A stretch of DNA of 64,000 bases from Pseudomonas sp. PDM04 (GCF_014851765.1 NZ_JACVAI010000001.1:124001-188000), one strand, 5' to 3'; counted from the first letter of the stretch, positions 8,309-21,922 are shown. Notes: generated from the sequence alone by a model not told the origin. Translations and numbers: made by a program.

Positions 8309-9859
8309 TCAAGGGGTCGCCGTCACCGGTTTGTAGGGGGCAACCAGGTAGAAACGCTGGTCGGGCAGATCCACGGTGACGATGTGTGCGCCGTTCAGGC
8401 CCAGGCGCCGCCCCGGCCCGAAGCTGATCAGCGGGGTCAGCCCGGTGTCGAAATCATGCAAGCCTTCCAGGGCGTTGATCAGCTTCTCGCGGCTGGCATC
8501 GCGACCGGCCTGCTTCATGCCTTCGCTGAGCAGCAGCATCGAACTGAAAGCCCCGACTTGCAGCACCGAGTGCTGGCCGCCAAGTCCCTGCTGCTCGCGC
8601 ACCTGGGTCAGGGCCAGGCGCCCGGCCTGCGTCCAATCACTGGGCACGAACGGATAGGAGAGGAACACCCGCCGGGAAAAACCGCTGGGCACCTGCAACA
8701 GGTCTCCGGCCACCTGATTGGACGTGGCGAACAGGTAAGGCACCTGCCCCGCTGTTTGCAGGCGTGCGGCGAAGCGGCTGAAATCCTCGCCGCAGCCCAG
8801 GTAAAACACGGACCGCGAGCCCAGCGGCAGTTGTTCCTGCGTCGGGTCGTAGGCATTGAGGCTGACGTTCTGCCAGCCGCGTCGCAGCAGGTATTGCCCG
8901 AGGTTTTGCGCCGCCTGCTGCTGGCCGGGCTCGTTCGGGTAGGTGATCAGCGTCGGGCCCTGGAGCACGCGCAGGCTGTCGGTGGCGTAATCGGCCAGGG
9001 CAAACAGTTGTTCGCGCAGCCCCGGCATCGGTTCAAAAATCTGCCGGCTGCTCTGCGTCGCCCCCTGCAACGACACCGGGCCGATCAGCGGAATACCCGC
9101 CTGTTCCAGGCGCGCCACCAGTTGCGCATCGAGGGCCGGTGCCAGCGGCGCGATCAGGGCGAACACCTGCTCCGGCCCGATCAACTGGTCCAGCGCGCGT
9201 TCGGCACTGGCCAGGTCGGGGCCCGGATCAATGATCGTCAGGCGCAATTGTCGACCGTGAATCCCGCCCGCCTTGTTGATGCGCGCGATGCTCCCGTTGA
9301 GCACCGCGGCCACCGTCGCCCCCTCCTCCGCCAGCAGGCCCTGGCTGGGCAGCAAGGTGCCCAGGTGCAGGCTGTCGGGGGTCAGGCCGGGGTCACGCTC
9401 ATCGGCCAGGCGTTTGAGGTAGGCCGTGAGATTGCGCTGGTCATTCATCGACAGCACGAAGCGCGGCATCGCCGGGTCGAGGCGATTGTTGCCCGGATCA
9501 CGCCCCTCCTGCACCGCCCGCGCCAGCGTGCGTTCGGTGTAGGCCGGGTAGTCGCGGCCATTGATGTGCTGCTGGCCGTGGCTGCTGGTCAACCGCGCCC
9601 AACTCAGGTCCGGCGGCCGCACCCCGCCCTCGGGCCGGCCCAGGCCATCGGCGCCGTGGCAGTTGGCGCACGGCAGGCGGGTGGCTGGCAACACCATGTC
9701 CGCCGCCCCGACCCGCGCCATGATCGGCTCGCCACTGCCCGATACGCCCTCGCGATACAGGCGTTTGCCGGCACTTTCTTCTGGGCTCAGGGGCGACGCA
9801 CCAGCGCTCGGAAGGCATCCGGCGATCAGGAGCAGGCCAAGGACCAGGCTGAGGTTCAT
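8309..9859 (-). CDS. Cytochrome c domain fused to a LivJ-type periplasmic-binding domain
   Basis: A 516-residue secreted protein with signal peptide MNLSLVLGLLLIAGCLPSAGA; the Cys at residue 15 might alternatively be a lipobox. Residues about 25-150 carry one CANCH haem c site and a downstream Met-rich stretch suited as axial ligand. From about residue 165 a type I periplasmic-binding fold begins (LHLGTLLPSQG ... IARINKAGGIHGRQLRLTIIDPG) and runs to the end. The fusion of an electron carrier to a ligand sensor/binder is unusual. It sits between SCO proteins and the isomerase in the oxidase operon, reminiscent of the c-type cytochrome mofC. An electron-acceptor or redox-sensor role is inference. 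Confidence 0.85.
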   Translation of the reverse strand: MNLSLVLGLLLIAGCLPSAGASPLSPEESAGKRLYREGVSGSGEPIMARVGAADMVLPATRLPCANCHGADGLGRPEGGVRPPDLSWARLTSSHGQQHINGRDYPAYTERTLARAVQEGRDPGNNRLDPAMPRFVLSMNDQRNLTAYLKRLADERDPGLTPDSLHLGTLLPSQGLLAEEGATVAAVLNGSIARINKAGGIHGRQLRLTIIDPGPDLASAERALDQLIGPEQVFALIAPLAPALDAQLVARLEQAGIPLIGPVSLQGATQSSRQIFEPMPGLREQLFALADYATDSLRVLQGPTLITYPNEPGQQQAAQNLGQYLLRRGWQNVSLNAYDPTQEQLPLGSRSVFYLGCGEDFSRFAARLQTAGQVPYLFATSNQVAGDLLQVPSGFSRRVFLSYPFVPSDWTQAGRLALTQVREQQGLGGQHSVLQVGAFSSMLLLSEGMKQAGRDASREKLINALEGLHDFDTGLTPLISFGPGRRLGLNGAHIVTVDLPDQRFYLVAPYKPVTATP

Positions 9860-9868
9860 GGCGCGCCC

Positions 9869-10489
9869 TCAACGGCCGGCCACGGGCATTGTCAGCAACT
9901 GCAAGCGCTGGGCAATGGCGGCGGCCGGGGCATCGGGACGGATCTTGCTCCAGCGTTTGTTGGCCACATCTCCGACGATCAATTGGGTTGAATGCTGCTC
10001 GGGGGTCGGCACGATCTGGCCGATGCGGCTCAATACAAGGTCCATTTGCGCCTTGTCGCCCGTGAGAAAAAACCAGTGGGGCCCATCGACGCCCTGCTTC
10101 AAGGTGTAAGCCTTGAGCACCGCTGGCGTGTCCCGCAGCGGATCACTGGTAAGGGAAATGAAGGTGATGTCGTCCGCCTTGTCGCCCAGCACTTCACGCA
10201 CGTCCTTGAGCTTCTGGGTGATCAACGGGCAGGCATCGTTGCAGCTGGTGAAAATGACATTGAGCAGCACCACGCGGTTTTGCAGGGCATCGCTGTAGAA
10301 GCGCAGGGTGTTGCCGTTCTGGTCCTGCAACGGCGTATCGGTGAACCAGGTTTTCGCATCGCGCGTGCCGCTCGCCGGTTGCGTCGCGGCGACCGTCGGC
10401 GTGGCGGGTTCATGGCCTTCATGGGCGAACGCCATCGAGCTGAAAATGCAGTAACACAGGGTCAATGAAATCCAGTCGACGACTCTCAT
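9869..10489 (-). CDS. SCO1/SenC-family copper chaperone (second copy)
   Basis: A 206-residue thioredoxin-fold protein with a Sec signal peptide ending AFA|HEGHE. The copper-binding Cys pair lies in CNDACP and the third ligand is the His in EQHSTQLIVGD, so all SCO ligands are present. The mature N-terminus has a His/Glu cluster that may bind extra metal. SCO proteins deliver copper to, or reduce cysteines at, copper sites of periplasmic enzymes. The adjacent multicopper oxidase is the obvious client. Its ATG overlaps the upstream SCO stop by 4 nt. Confidence 0.9.
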   Translation of the reverse strand: MRVVDWISLTLCYCIFSSMAFAHEGHEPATPTVAATQPASGTRDAKTWFTDTPLQDQNGNTLRFYSDALQNRVVLLNVIFTSCNDACPLITQKLKDVREVLGDKADDITFISLTSDPLRDTPAVLKAYTLKQGVDGPHWFFLTGDKAQMDLVLSRIGQIVPTPEQHSTQLIVGDVANKRWSKIRPDAPAAAIAQRLQLLTMPVAGR

Positions 10490-11145
10490 GGCTGCTGCTC
10501 CGTGCTGGCGATGGCGGTGTGTTTGGCGTGGGCGTTGCGCTGGCCGCTGAGCTTTTCCACTTCACGGGTCAGCACGGCCGGATCGGTGAAGCCGTAGTAG
10601 CGCGTCCAGTGGCGACTGTTGCCGTCACCGACGAGGATCAGCGGCTGGTGACTCTTGAAGTCGCCACTGAAACTGCCCAGCCCCTTGAGCGTTTCGTTGA
10701 CCGACTGCGGCGAACCGGTGAGCCAGCTCCAGCCCGGCCCTTTCTGGAAGGCGCGGGCATAGTCGTTCAGGCGCCGGGCGTCGTCACGCTGCGGGTCGAT
10801 GCTGATCGACACCAGTTGCACCTCCTTGCCGACCCGCGCCCCCAACTGCTGCTGCACCTTGCCCATGATCGACGAGACCACCGGGCAGACCGTGGAGCAA
10901 CTGGTGTAGATGAAGCTCATGACCACGATCCGGTTGCTGACCAGGTCTTTCTCCAGGCGCACGCTCTGGCCGTTCTGGTCCACCAGCGCGACGTCGGCGA
11001 ACTTGACTTGGGTGCTCTCCGAGCTGGCGCTGGCGGGCGGCATGGCGTGCCCGGCATGTTCGCCCTCCGAATGCGCCAGGGCCTGGCCGATGCCGGCGGC
11101 CAGCAGGCACAGGGTCAGCAGGCCACGTTGTATGAATCGATTCAT
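10486..11145 (-). CDS. SCO1/SenC-family copper chaperone (first copy)
   Basis: A 219-residue protein with a signal peptide (LLTLCLLAAGIGQALA|HSEGEHAGHAM) and a His-rich mature start that looks metal-binding. The copper motif CSTVCP and the distal His in FKSHQPLILVGDG complete the SCO site. The start at 11145 is supported by GAAGAGGA 8-9 nt upstream, 13 nt after the propeller gene. Two divergent SCO proteins in tandem suggest separate steps, such as metal delivery and thiol reduction, or delivery to different copper centres of the oxidase. Confidence 0.9.
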   Translation of the reverse strand: MNRFIQRGLLTLCLLAAGIGQALAHSEGEHAGHAMPPASASSESTQVKFADVALVDQNGQSVRLEKDLVSNRIVVMSFIYTSCSTVCPVVSSIMGKVQQQLGARVGKEVQLVSISIDPQRDDARRLNDYARAFQKGPGWSWLTGSPQSVNETLKGLGSFSGDFKSHQPLILVGDGNSRHWTRYYGFTDPAVLTREVEKLSGQRNAHAKHTAIASTEQQP

Positions 11146-11158
11146 GTCGATGTCCTCT

Positions 11159-13111
11159 TCAATGAGCGGTGTCGGCCAGTACCCGGACACTGGCAAACGT
11201 TGAGTCGCCGAAGGTCGCGCCGAGGGACGGCGCACGCACGTGCAGGTACCAGGCACCTTTCTGGTCCAGGGTGACCGGGGCTTCGTAGAAGCCGTTGCCG
11301 AGATCCCGTGCCGCGACCCGCTGCGGCCGCGAACTCGGCGCCAGGAAGTAGCGCAGTTGCACGTCCCGCACCCCGCTGCGCACGGTGTTCTGCTTGCCCT
11401 GGACGATGCGGAAACGCACGGTGTAGGGGCTGCCGAGTGCCGCCGTGGAGCGGTCGAGCAGGAACTCCACTTTCGCCACGCCGGTCTGTTGCGCGGTGCC
11501 GTTGCCCGGTTCCACGACGGTGCTGAAGCAGTGGACGATGTTCGGCTGGTTGAGCAGGAACGCGACGTCGAAACGCCCGGCCGCCGGCAACTTCACCCGT
11601 GCGCTGTACAGGCCGGGTCCGACTTCGCGCAGGCTGCGGTCGATGACCAGCGCGGCCCGCGCCATTTGCCCGCGATTGGGGTAGCCGGACATCGGCGCGT
11701 TCATGCCTTCGGCGTAGAAGTAGGTGGTGTTGTCCACCGGGTTGACCACGAACACCGCGTTGTCGTCGCGCGACACCGCCAGGCTCGAGGCCAGCGGCAG
11801 GTCGCCGGCCAGGCGCGGTGGCTTGTTGCCGGCCTCGAACCCCTGGGTGATCGGCTTGCGGCCTTCCCCCAGCGTCGCCAGGTTGATCATCGTCACCTTC
11901 GACGACGCCAGCCCGCGAACGTAGGCGTAGGCCTTGGTGAACACCACTTGATAGGGCTCGGCGGACACGTCCAGATTGTGGATCAGCGAATCGGTGGCGG
12001 CGTCGATCACCGCAGCCTGGTTCTCCAGGGTGTTGAGCACGATGCCGAAGCGGCCGTCGGCGCTGAAGCCCATCGGGCCCAGGCCCTGTTTCAAGGCGAT
12101 CACCCGGCGCACCGACTGGCTCGCGGCGTCGACCACGGTCACCGTGCCGTCCTGACCATCCGTCACGTACGCGGCGCCGGCCAGCGGCGAATACACCACC
12201 GACAACGGGTGCGAGCCGGTCCTGAGCTGCTTGATCAGGGTCAGGCTGGCGATGTCGATGATGCTCAGGGTGCCGTCGTCGCGGTTGGTGACAAAGGCGA
12301 AGCGGCTGTCCCGGCTGAAGGCGATTTCGTGATGCCCGCCGCCGGTGGCCAGGTGCTTGAGGGTTTTGAGGCTGCGGGTGTCGATCACCGTGACCCCGGA
12401 CTGTTCGGCCGATGGGGCGTTGTTGCCGACCCACAGCAGGCGTTCATCGGGTTGCAGGGCCACACGGACCGGGTGGCTGCCGGCCGCGACCGAGTCGAGC
12501 ACCTTGAACTGTTCGCTGTCGATCACCGCCACCTCATCAGCGGCCGGCATCGACACGAACACCCGTTTGTTGTCCCTGGGCGTCACCCAGTCCATCGCTG
12601 GTTGCTTGATGTCGATACGCGCCAGGGTGCTGGTGATGCCGCCCACCGAGACCGACGGGTCCACCACCATGACGCTGGCATCGCGGTTCATCACCAGCAG
12701 GAAGTAGCTGTTGAGGTCCAGCAGCGGGCGCGCACCGATGCTGGACTTGAGGAATACGCCGACCCGCGACTTGCAGCTGCGGTCACGGCCCTGGGCCTGA
12801 TCGGCGGCCATGGCCTGCGGGTCCAGCCAGGCACCGGGCGCGGCCCCCGCCAGCGGTTGACCGGAGGCCTTGTCGGTGATGCGAAACAGCACGTCGGCAA
12901 ACTCGCCTTCGCGCAGCACCCCGTCCTCGGCCAGTGACCGCATCTGCAGCGCCACCGTGACGCCGTCACGCTCCAGGGTCTGGCCGCCCCAGGTGTCGGG
13001 CAGTGCGATTTCGCTGAGCAACGTCGGTGGCGTGGCCCGCCAGACGCTCAGCCAGATCACCGCCGCCCCGATGACCAGCGTGCCTGCGACGATTGAGATG
13101 GTCTTGTTCAT
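11159..13111 (-). CDS. Membrane-anchored YVTN-type beta-propeller protein
   Basis: A 650-residue protein. An N-terminal hydrophobic segment (IVAGTLVIGAAVIWLSVW) serves as anchor or uncleaved signal. A region with one CKSRVG cysteine and then at least six 40-residue propeller blades follow (VDSEQFKVLDSVAAG, VIDTRSLKTLKHLATGG, IIDIASLTLIKQLRTG, VVDAASQSVRRVIAL, VIDAATDSLIHNLDVS). The C-terminal third contains two beta-sandwich segments similar to YtkA/FixH-type domains. It lacks CxxCH haem sites. It lies directly downstream of the oxidase, so a scaffold or metal-handling partner is likely; the function is not recognised. Confidence 0.75.
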   Translation of the reverse strand: MNKTISIVAGTLVIGAAVIWLSVWRATPPTLLSEIALPDTWGGQTLERDGVTVALQMRSLAEDGVLREGEFADVLFRITDKASGQPLAGAAPGAWLDPQAMAADQAQGRDRSCKSRVGVFLKSSIGARPLLDLNSYFLLVMNRDASVMVVDPSVSVGGITSTLARIDIKQPAMDWVTPRDNKRVFVSMPAADEVAVIDSEQFKVLDSVAAGSHPVRVALQPDERLLWVGNNAPSAEQSGVTVIDTRSLKTLKHLATGGGHHEIAFSRDSRFAFVTNRDDGTLSIIDIASLTLIKQLRTGSHPLSVVYSPLAGAAYVTDGQDGTVTVVDAASQSVRRVIALKQGLGPMGFSADGRFGIVLNTLENQAAVIDAATDSLIHNLDVSAEPYQVVFTKAYAYVRGLASSKVTMINLATLGEGRKPITQGFEAGNKPPRLAGDLPLASSLAVSRDDNAVFVVNPVDNTTYFYAEGMNAPMSGYPNRGQMARAALVIDRSLREVGPGLYSARVKLPAAGRFDVAFLLNQPNIVHCFSTVVEPGNGTAQQTGVAKVEFLLDRSTAALGSPYTVRFRIVQGKQNTVRSGVRDVQLRYFLAPSSRPQRVAARDLGNGFYEAPVTLDQKGAWYLHVRAPSLGATFGDSTFASVRVLADTAH

Positions 13112-13150
13112 TATTGTTTTCCCCTGTGAATGCCCGCTGCAGCGATCCTC

Positions 13151-13178
13151 TGTGGGAGCGAGCCTGCTCGCTCCCACA
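13151..13178. repeat. REP-type perfect palindrome inside the oxidase operon
   Basis: A perfect 12-bp stem (TGTGGGAGCGAG and its complement) around a CCTG loop, in the 88-nt gap between the oxidase stop and the propeller start. It is a short form of the REP family that recurs through the window. In RNA it would make a very stable hairpin between two operon genes, possibly stabilising the upstream oxidase transcript or damping downstream expression. Confidence 0.85.
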
Positions 13179-13199
13179 GTGAGGGTGTTATCCCCTGCC

Positions 13200-19040
<5,841 letters not shown>

Positions 19041-19096
19041 GATCAGGGTCCTCGCTGTGGGTGCTCACAGGGAATGGTTCTCGACAAATCCCCTGG

Positions 19097-19112
19097 AGCA
19101 ATCCGCATGCCA
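19097..19112 (-). promoter_or_regulatory. Candidate sigma-54 promoter of the multicopper oxidase operon
   Basis: On the minus strand the sequence is TGGCATGCGGATTGCT: -24 TGGCATG, four bases, then -12 TTGCT. It matches the sigma-54 consensus at almost every position with correct GG-N10-GC spacing. Transcription would begin near 19086, about 46 nt before the oxidase ATG. Published work on Pseudomonas putida GB-1 places Mn(II) oxidation under the NtrC-type regulator MnxR, which would fit such a promoter. Confidence 0.75.
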
Positions 19113-19162
19113 TAAATATTTTTGTGATTTATCAATCGCTTACACAAACGACTTGATAAGTC

Positions 19163-19198
19163 GGGGGAAATCCCCCACCCACTCCCCCACTTTTCGGG
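19163..19198. promoter_or_regulatory. G/C-run inverted repeats, candidate enhancer sites for the oxidase promoter
   Basis: GGGGGAAATCCCCC (19163-19176) is followed by CCCCCACTTTTCGGG (19184-19198). The second resembles the CCCC-A-N5-GGGG elements at 7274-7287, 7317-7330 and 19344-19357. They stand 50-85 bp upstream of the -24 element, a usual distance for an enhancer-binding activator. Confidence 0.4.
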
Positions 19199-19228
19199 TT
19201 GAAGCCATGCGACAAACACGACAGCTGC

Positions 19229-19309
19229 GTGGGAGCGAGCCTGCTCGCGATAGCGGTGGATCAGCCAACATCCATCTCGACTGACCTTTTGCCTTCGCGA
19301 GCAGGAACA
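19229..19309. repeat. REP element pair (imperfect second half)
   Basis: The first unit GTGGGAGCGAGCCTGCTCGC continues as GATAGC. An inverted, degraded partner (TCGCGAGCAGGAACAGGG) lies about 60 bp away. This is a Pseudomonas REP doublet inserted between the presumed regulatory sites and the transglycosylase gene. Confidence 0.8.
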
Positions 19310-19333
19310 GGGGTCGGGTCGTTGAAGCATTCA

Positions 19334-19365
19334 GGGGGTATTGCCCCACTTCCGGGGCAACCCCC
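19334..19365. promoter_or_regulatory. Nested inverted repeat around TTGCCCC-N6-GGGGCAA
   Basis: A core of 7-bp perfect arms (TTGCCCC 19341-19347, GGGGCAA 19354-19360) is flanked by an outer GGGGG/CCCCC pair, just past the transglycosylase stop. The core has the same CCCC-ACTTCC-GGGG form as the other candidate enhancer sites. It could equally be a 3' hairpin of the transglycosylase transcript, although no T-tract follows. Confidence 0.45.
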
Positions 19366-19366
19366 A

Positions 19367-19975
19367 CTACAGCGGCGCGTCGGCTGCCAGGCCCTGCAAA
19401 CGGCGGTATTGGCGCAGTACGCTGGGCACGTAGCGCTGGGTCTCGGCGAACGGCGGGATCACCCCGCCACGGCTGAGCACCGCTTGCGGCCCGGCGTTGT
19501 AGGCCGCGACGGCAAGGGCGATGTCGTTGTCGAACAGGGTCATCAGGCGCTTGAGGTATTTGGCCCCGCCCTGGATGTTGGCCCTGGGGTCGTAGACGTT
19601 GGTCACGCCCATCTCACGCGCCGTGTCGGGCATCAATTGCATCAACCCGCCCGCCCCCTTAGCCGACTGCGCGCGGGGGTCATAGGCGGACTCGGCCTGG
19701 ATCACCGCATGCAACAGCGCCGCCGGCAGTTCGTTGGCCTTGGCGGCCGCCGACACCAGTTCGGCGTAGGGTTGCCGGGCAATCATCTGCGGTTGCTGAT
19801 CGAGGCTGACCAGCGACGATTGCGGCTCGTGAATCACTCGCTCATAGGTGCGACCAGGGCGGTGGACGTTGGACAGAACGTAGCTGCCCTTGGCGTCCAC
19901 GGAAACGAATACATCGGCCTGGGCAACGCCGGCCAGCAGCACACAACCGAGCAGTCCCGCGTTGAGTGTTCTCAT
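19367..19975 (-). CDS. Secreted lytic transglycosylase with DUF4124-like N-terminus
   Basis: A 202-residue protein with signal peptide MRTLNAGLLGCVLLAGVAQA, a short DUF4124-like beta region (DVFVSVDAKGSYVLSNV) and a soluble lytic transglycosylase domain. The catalytic Glu is in AVIQAESAYDPRAQSAKGAGGLMQ-type context, followed by LMPDTA and AVAAYNAGP. It cleaves peptidoglycan glycan strands with 1,6-anhydro product formation. Envelope-spanning secretion systems often carry such an enzyme to open the wall, and here it lies between the oxidase and gspG. The ATG at 19975 is chosen because it gives the signal peptide and follows GGAGAAG. Confidence 0.9.
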   Translation of the reverse strand: MRTLNAGLLGCVLLAGVAQADVFVSVDAKGSYVLSNVHRPGRTYERVIHEPQSSLVSLDQQPQMIARQPYAELVSAAAKANELPAALLHAVIQAESAYDPRAQSAKGAGGLMQLMPDTAREMGVTNVYDPRANIQGGAKYLKRLMTLFDNDIALAVAAYNAGPQAVLSRGGVIPPFAETQRYVPSVLRQYRRLQGLAADAPL

Positions 19976-19995
19976 TATTCTTCTCCCCTGACCGA

Positions 19996-20021
19996 CCCCG
20001 AAAAATGGGGCTATTGCCCCA
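19996..20021. promoter_or_regulatory. Overlapping G/C inverted repeats between transglycosylase and gspG
   Basis: CCCCGAAAAATGGGG (19996-20010, 7-bp spacer) overlaps TGGGGCTATTGCCCCA (20006-20021). They lie in the leader of the transglycosylase and about 90-115 bp upstream of the proposed gspG promoter. They are looser relatives of the CCCC-N6-GGGG sites, so the divergent pair may share an activator with the oxidase operon. Confidence 0.35.
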
Positions 20022-20045
20022 ATGGCCGGTGGTGAACCAGCCATA

Positions 20046-20062
20046 CGCAAGCACTGTGCCGA
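20046..20062 (-). promoter_or_regulatory. Candidate sigma-54 promoter of the transglycosylase gene
   Basis: The minus strand reads TCGGCACAGTGCTTGCG, with CGGCACA at -24 and TTGC at -12 and correct GG-N10-GC spacing. The start site would be near 20035, about 60 nt before the ATG at 19975. It agrees less well at -24 than the oxidase promoter. Confidence 0.45.
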
Positions 20063-20110
20063 GTGCGAGGAGGCCCATGATTCAAGGGTTGCGCGAGGAT
20101 CCCGGGGGGT

Positions 20111-20126
20111 GAGCATGGCTATTGCA
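20111..20126 (+). promoter_or_regulatory. Weak sigma-54-like promoter before gspG
   Basis: GAGCATGGCTATTGCA has a perfect -12 element (TTGCA) and a -24 element resembling TGGCATG but with AG in place of the invariant GG. The start would fall near 20137, about 33 nt before the gspG ATG. The -24 mismatch makes this tentative. Confidence 0.3.
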
Positions 20127-20169
20127 TGAGCGACCAGGGCGACCCTTCTGCCGACTCTGTGAGGTCATC

Positions 20170-20619
20170 ATGAAACAGCAACTGTCTTGCACCCCGTCGG
20201 GGTGTTCAGTGCGAACCCAACGTGGGTTCACCCTGCTCGAATTGTTGGTGGTGCTGGTGGTACTCGGGCTGCTGGCCGGGATCGTCGCACCGAAGTATTT
20301 CGCCCAACTCGGCCGCTCCGAAGTGAAGGTGGCCAAGGCGCAGATCGAAGGGCTGGGCAAGGCGCTGGACTTGTATCGCCTGGAGGTCGGCCACTACCCG
20401 TCGACCGAACAGGGCTTGCAGGCGCTGGTCACCGCACCCAGCGACGAATCCCGCTGGAGCGGCCCGTACCTGCAGAAAAAACTGCCGCAGGACCCCTGGG
20501 GCCGCAACTACACCTACCGCTACCCCGGCGAAAACGGCGAGTACGACTTGCTGTCCATGGGCAAGGACGGTCAACCCGGTGGTGACGGCGAGAACGCCGA
20601 AGTCACCAGCTGGCAATGA
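20170..20619 (+). CDS. gspG: Major pseudopilin GspG
   Basis: A 149-residue type II secretion major pseudopilin. The 19-residue leader ends TQRG, then FTLLELLVVLVVLGLLAGI follows with Glu at +5. The globular part has the GspG hallmarks YPSTEQGLQALV, WSGPYLQKKLPQDPWGRNYTYRYPG and a C-terminal acidic calcium-site-like stretch (GKDGQPGGDGENAEV). Length and order match canonical GspG, unlike the pseudopilin at 102-575. The ATG at 20170 is used; the frame is open farther upstream but has no leader logic. gspF follows after 12 nt. Confidence 0.95.
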   Translation: MKQQLSCTPSGCSVRTQRGFTLLELLVVLVVLGLLAGIVAPKYFAQLGRSEVKVAKAQIEGLGKALDLYRLEVGHYPSTEQGLQALVTAPSDESRWSGPYLQKKLPQDPWGRNYTYRYPGENGEYDLLSMGKDGQPGGDGENAEVTSWQ

Positions 20620-20631
20620 CGGGAGGTGAAT

Positions 20632-21819
20632 ATGCGTTTTCACCTCAAGGCCGTCGGCAAGGCCGGCGTGGTCTCGATGAGTGTCGAGGCCCAGGGCGAC
20701 AGCGAAGCGCGGCGCATGGTCGAGGACCAGGGTCTGCGGGTGGTCAGCCTGCACGCCGAAAGGCACTGGCGCGCGTTGCGCCTGCGCCAGCGCGAAACCT
20801 TCAACCTGGTGCTGTTCAGCCAGGAACTGACCACCCTGCTCAATGCCGGCCTGCCGTTGATCGATGCGCTGGAAAGCCTCGCGGAAAAGGAAACCGCGCC
20901 CCAGGCCCGCAAGACCCTGAGCGAACTGGTACGCCTGCTGTACGAGGGCAAATCGTTCTCCCAGGCCCTGGCCCAGCTGTCGGCGGTGTTCCCGCCGCTG
21001 TACGTGGCCCTGGTCCAGTCCAGCGAGAAGACCGGTGCCGTGGGCGATGCCCTGGGCCGTTACGTCAGCTATCGCCAACGCATGGACGAGGTCCGGCAGA
21101 AAATCGTCAGCGCATCGATCTACCCCTTGCTGTTGCTGGTCGTCGGCGGTGGCGTGGTGTTGTTTCTGATGGGCTACGTGGTGCCGCGTTTCAGCCTGGT
21201 GTTCGAAGGGCTGGGCTCGAACCTGCCGTGGCTGTCGCAAATCCTGATGAGCAGCGGGATGTTCCTGCACGCCCATCAAACCGAGTTTTTCGCCGGTCTG
21301 GGCGGCCTCGTCGTCAGCCTCGCTTTCCTGCAACGGCAACCGACCTTCCGTCGGGGCGTGGACCGTTTGATCCAAAAACTCCCGGCGGTGCATCAGCGCA
21401 TCTTCATGTATGAGCTGGCCCGTTTTTATCGTTCGCTGGGGATCCTGTTGCAAGGCGGCATTCCGCTCGTCACCGCCATGGGCATGGTCCGCGGCCTGCT
21501 CACCGTGGCCTCCCGGACACGCCTGGACGAAGCCTGCGAACGGGTGCGCGAAGGTCAGTCGCTGTCGACCGCGCTGGAGCTCAACCGGCTCGTCACCCCG
21601 GTGTCCCTGCGCCTGCTGCGGGCGGGCGAACAGTCCGGCAACCTCGGGCAAATGATGGAGCGCAGTGCCGACTTCTACGACGAGGAAATCAGCCGCTGGA
21701 TCGAATGGTTCGTGCGCCTGTTCGAACCTCTGCTGATGACCTTCATCGGCCTGCTGATCGGGGTCATCGTGATCCTGATGTACATGCCGATCTTCGAGCT
21801 GGCCTCGAGCATTCACTGA
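20632..21819 (+). CDS. gspF: Type II secretion inner-membrane platform protein GspF
   Basis: A 395-residue polytopic protein with two T2SSF domains (about 60-185 and 265-385), each containing the FSQELTTLLNAGLPLIDAL / FYRSLGILLQGGIPLVTAM type motif. Three membrane spans are visible (about 160-190, 215-235 and 365-390). It anchors GspE and the pseudopilus base. The ATG at 20632 follows GGGAGGTG with good spacing. The rest of the platform (GspE, PilM/N/O-like) is 14 kb away on the opposite strand, so the secretion system is split around the oxidase operon. Confidence 0.95.
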   Translation: MRFHLKAVGKAGVVSMSVEAQGDSEARRMVEDQGLRVVSLHAERHWRALRLRQRETFNLVLFSQELTTLLNAGLPLIDALESLAEKETAPQARKTLSELVRLLYEGKSFSQALAQLSAVFPPLYVALVQSSEKTGAVGDALGRYVSYRQRMDEVRQKIVSASIYPLLLLVVGGGVVLFLMGYVVPRFSLVFEGLGSNLPWLSQILMSSGMFLHAHQTEFFAGLGGLVVSLAFLQRQPTFRRGVDRLIQKLPAVHQRIFMYELARFYRSLGILLQGGIPLVTAMGMVRGLLTVASRTRLDEACERVREGQSLSTALELNRLVTPVSLRLLRAGEQSGNLGQMMERSADFYDEEISRWIEWFVRLFEPLLMTFIGLLIGVIVILMYMPIFELASSIH

Positions 21820-21922
21820 CCCGCCGAATAAAACCGCACGTTGAGGTGTTCACCGACTGAACCAGCAACACGTTGCATCGTTTATCAACGTTCAAGAACG
21901 AAACAAGAAGACGGAGAACGAC

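Larger units (their letters stand above)
19041..19366. other. Oxidase promoter region and transglycosylase 3' region (326 bp non-coding)
   Basis: This gap lies between the oxidase start and the transglycosylase stop, both on the minus strand. From left to right it holds a short leader, a sigma-54-like promoter (19097-19112), an AT-rich patch (19111-19140), the small palindrome GACTTGATAAGTC (19150-19162), G/C-run inverted repeats (19163-19198), a REP pair (19229-19309) and a strong hairpin (19334-19365). No coding potential is seen. Confidence 0.7.

Noticed and set aside
19334..19365. A standard rho-independent terminator of the transglycosylase gene
   Set aside because: The hairpin is strong but no T-run follows on the minus strand, and its core repeats at other promoter gaps. 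Kept as a regulatory candidate only.
20134..20151. An alternative sigma-54 promoter (GG at 20138, GC at 20150) for gspG
   Set aside because: Its start site would fall about 7 nt before the ATG, leaving no room for the ribosome site, and its -24/-12 sequences match poorly.
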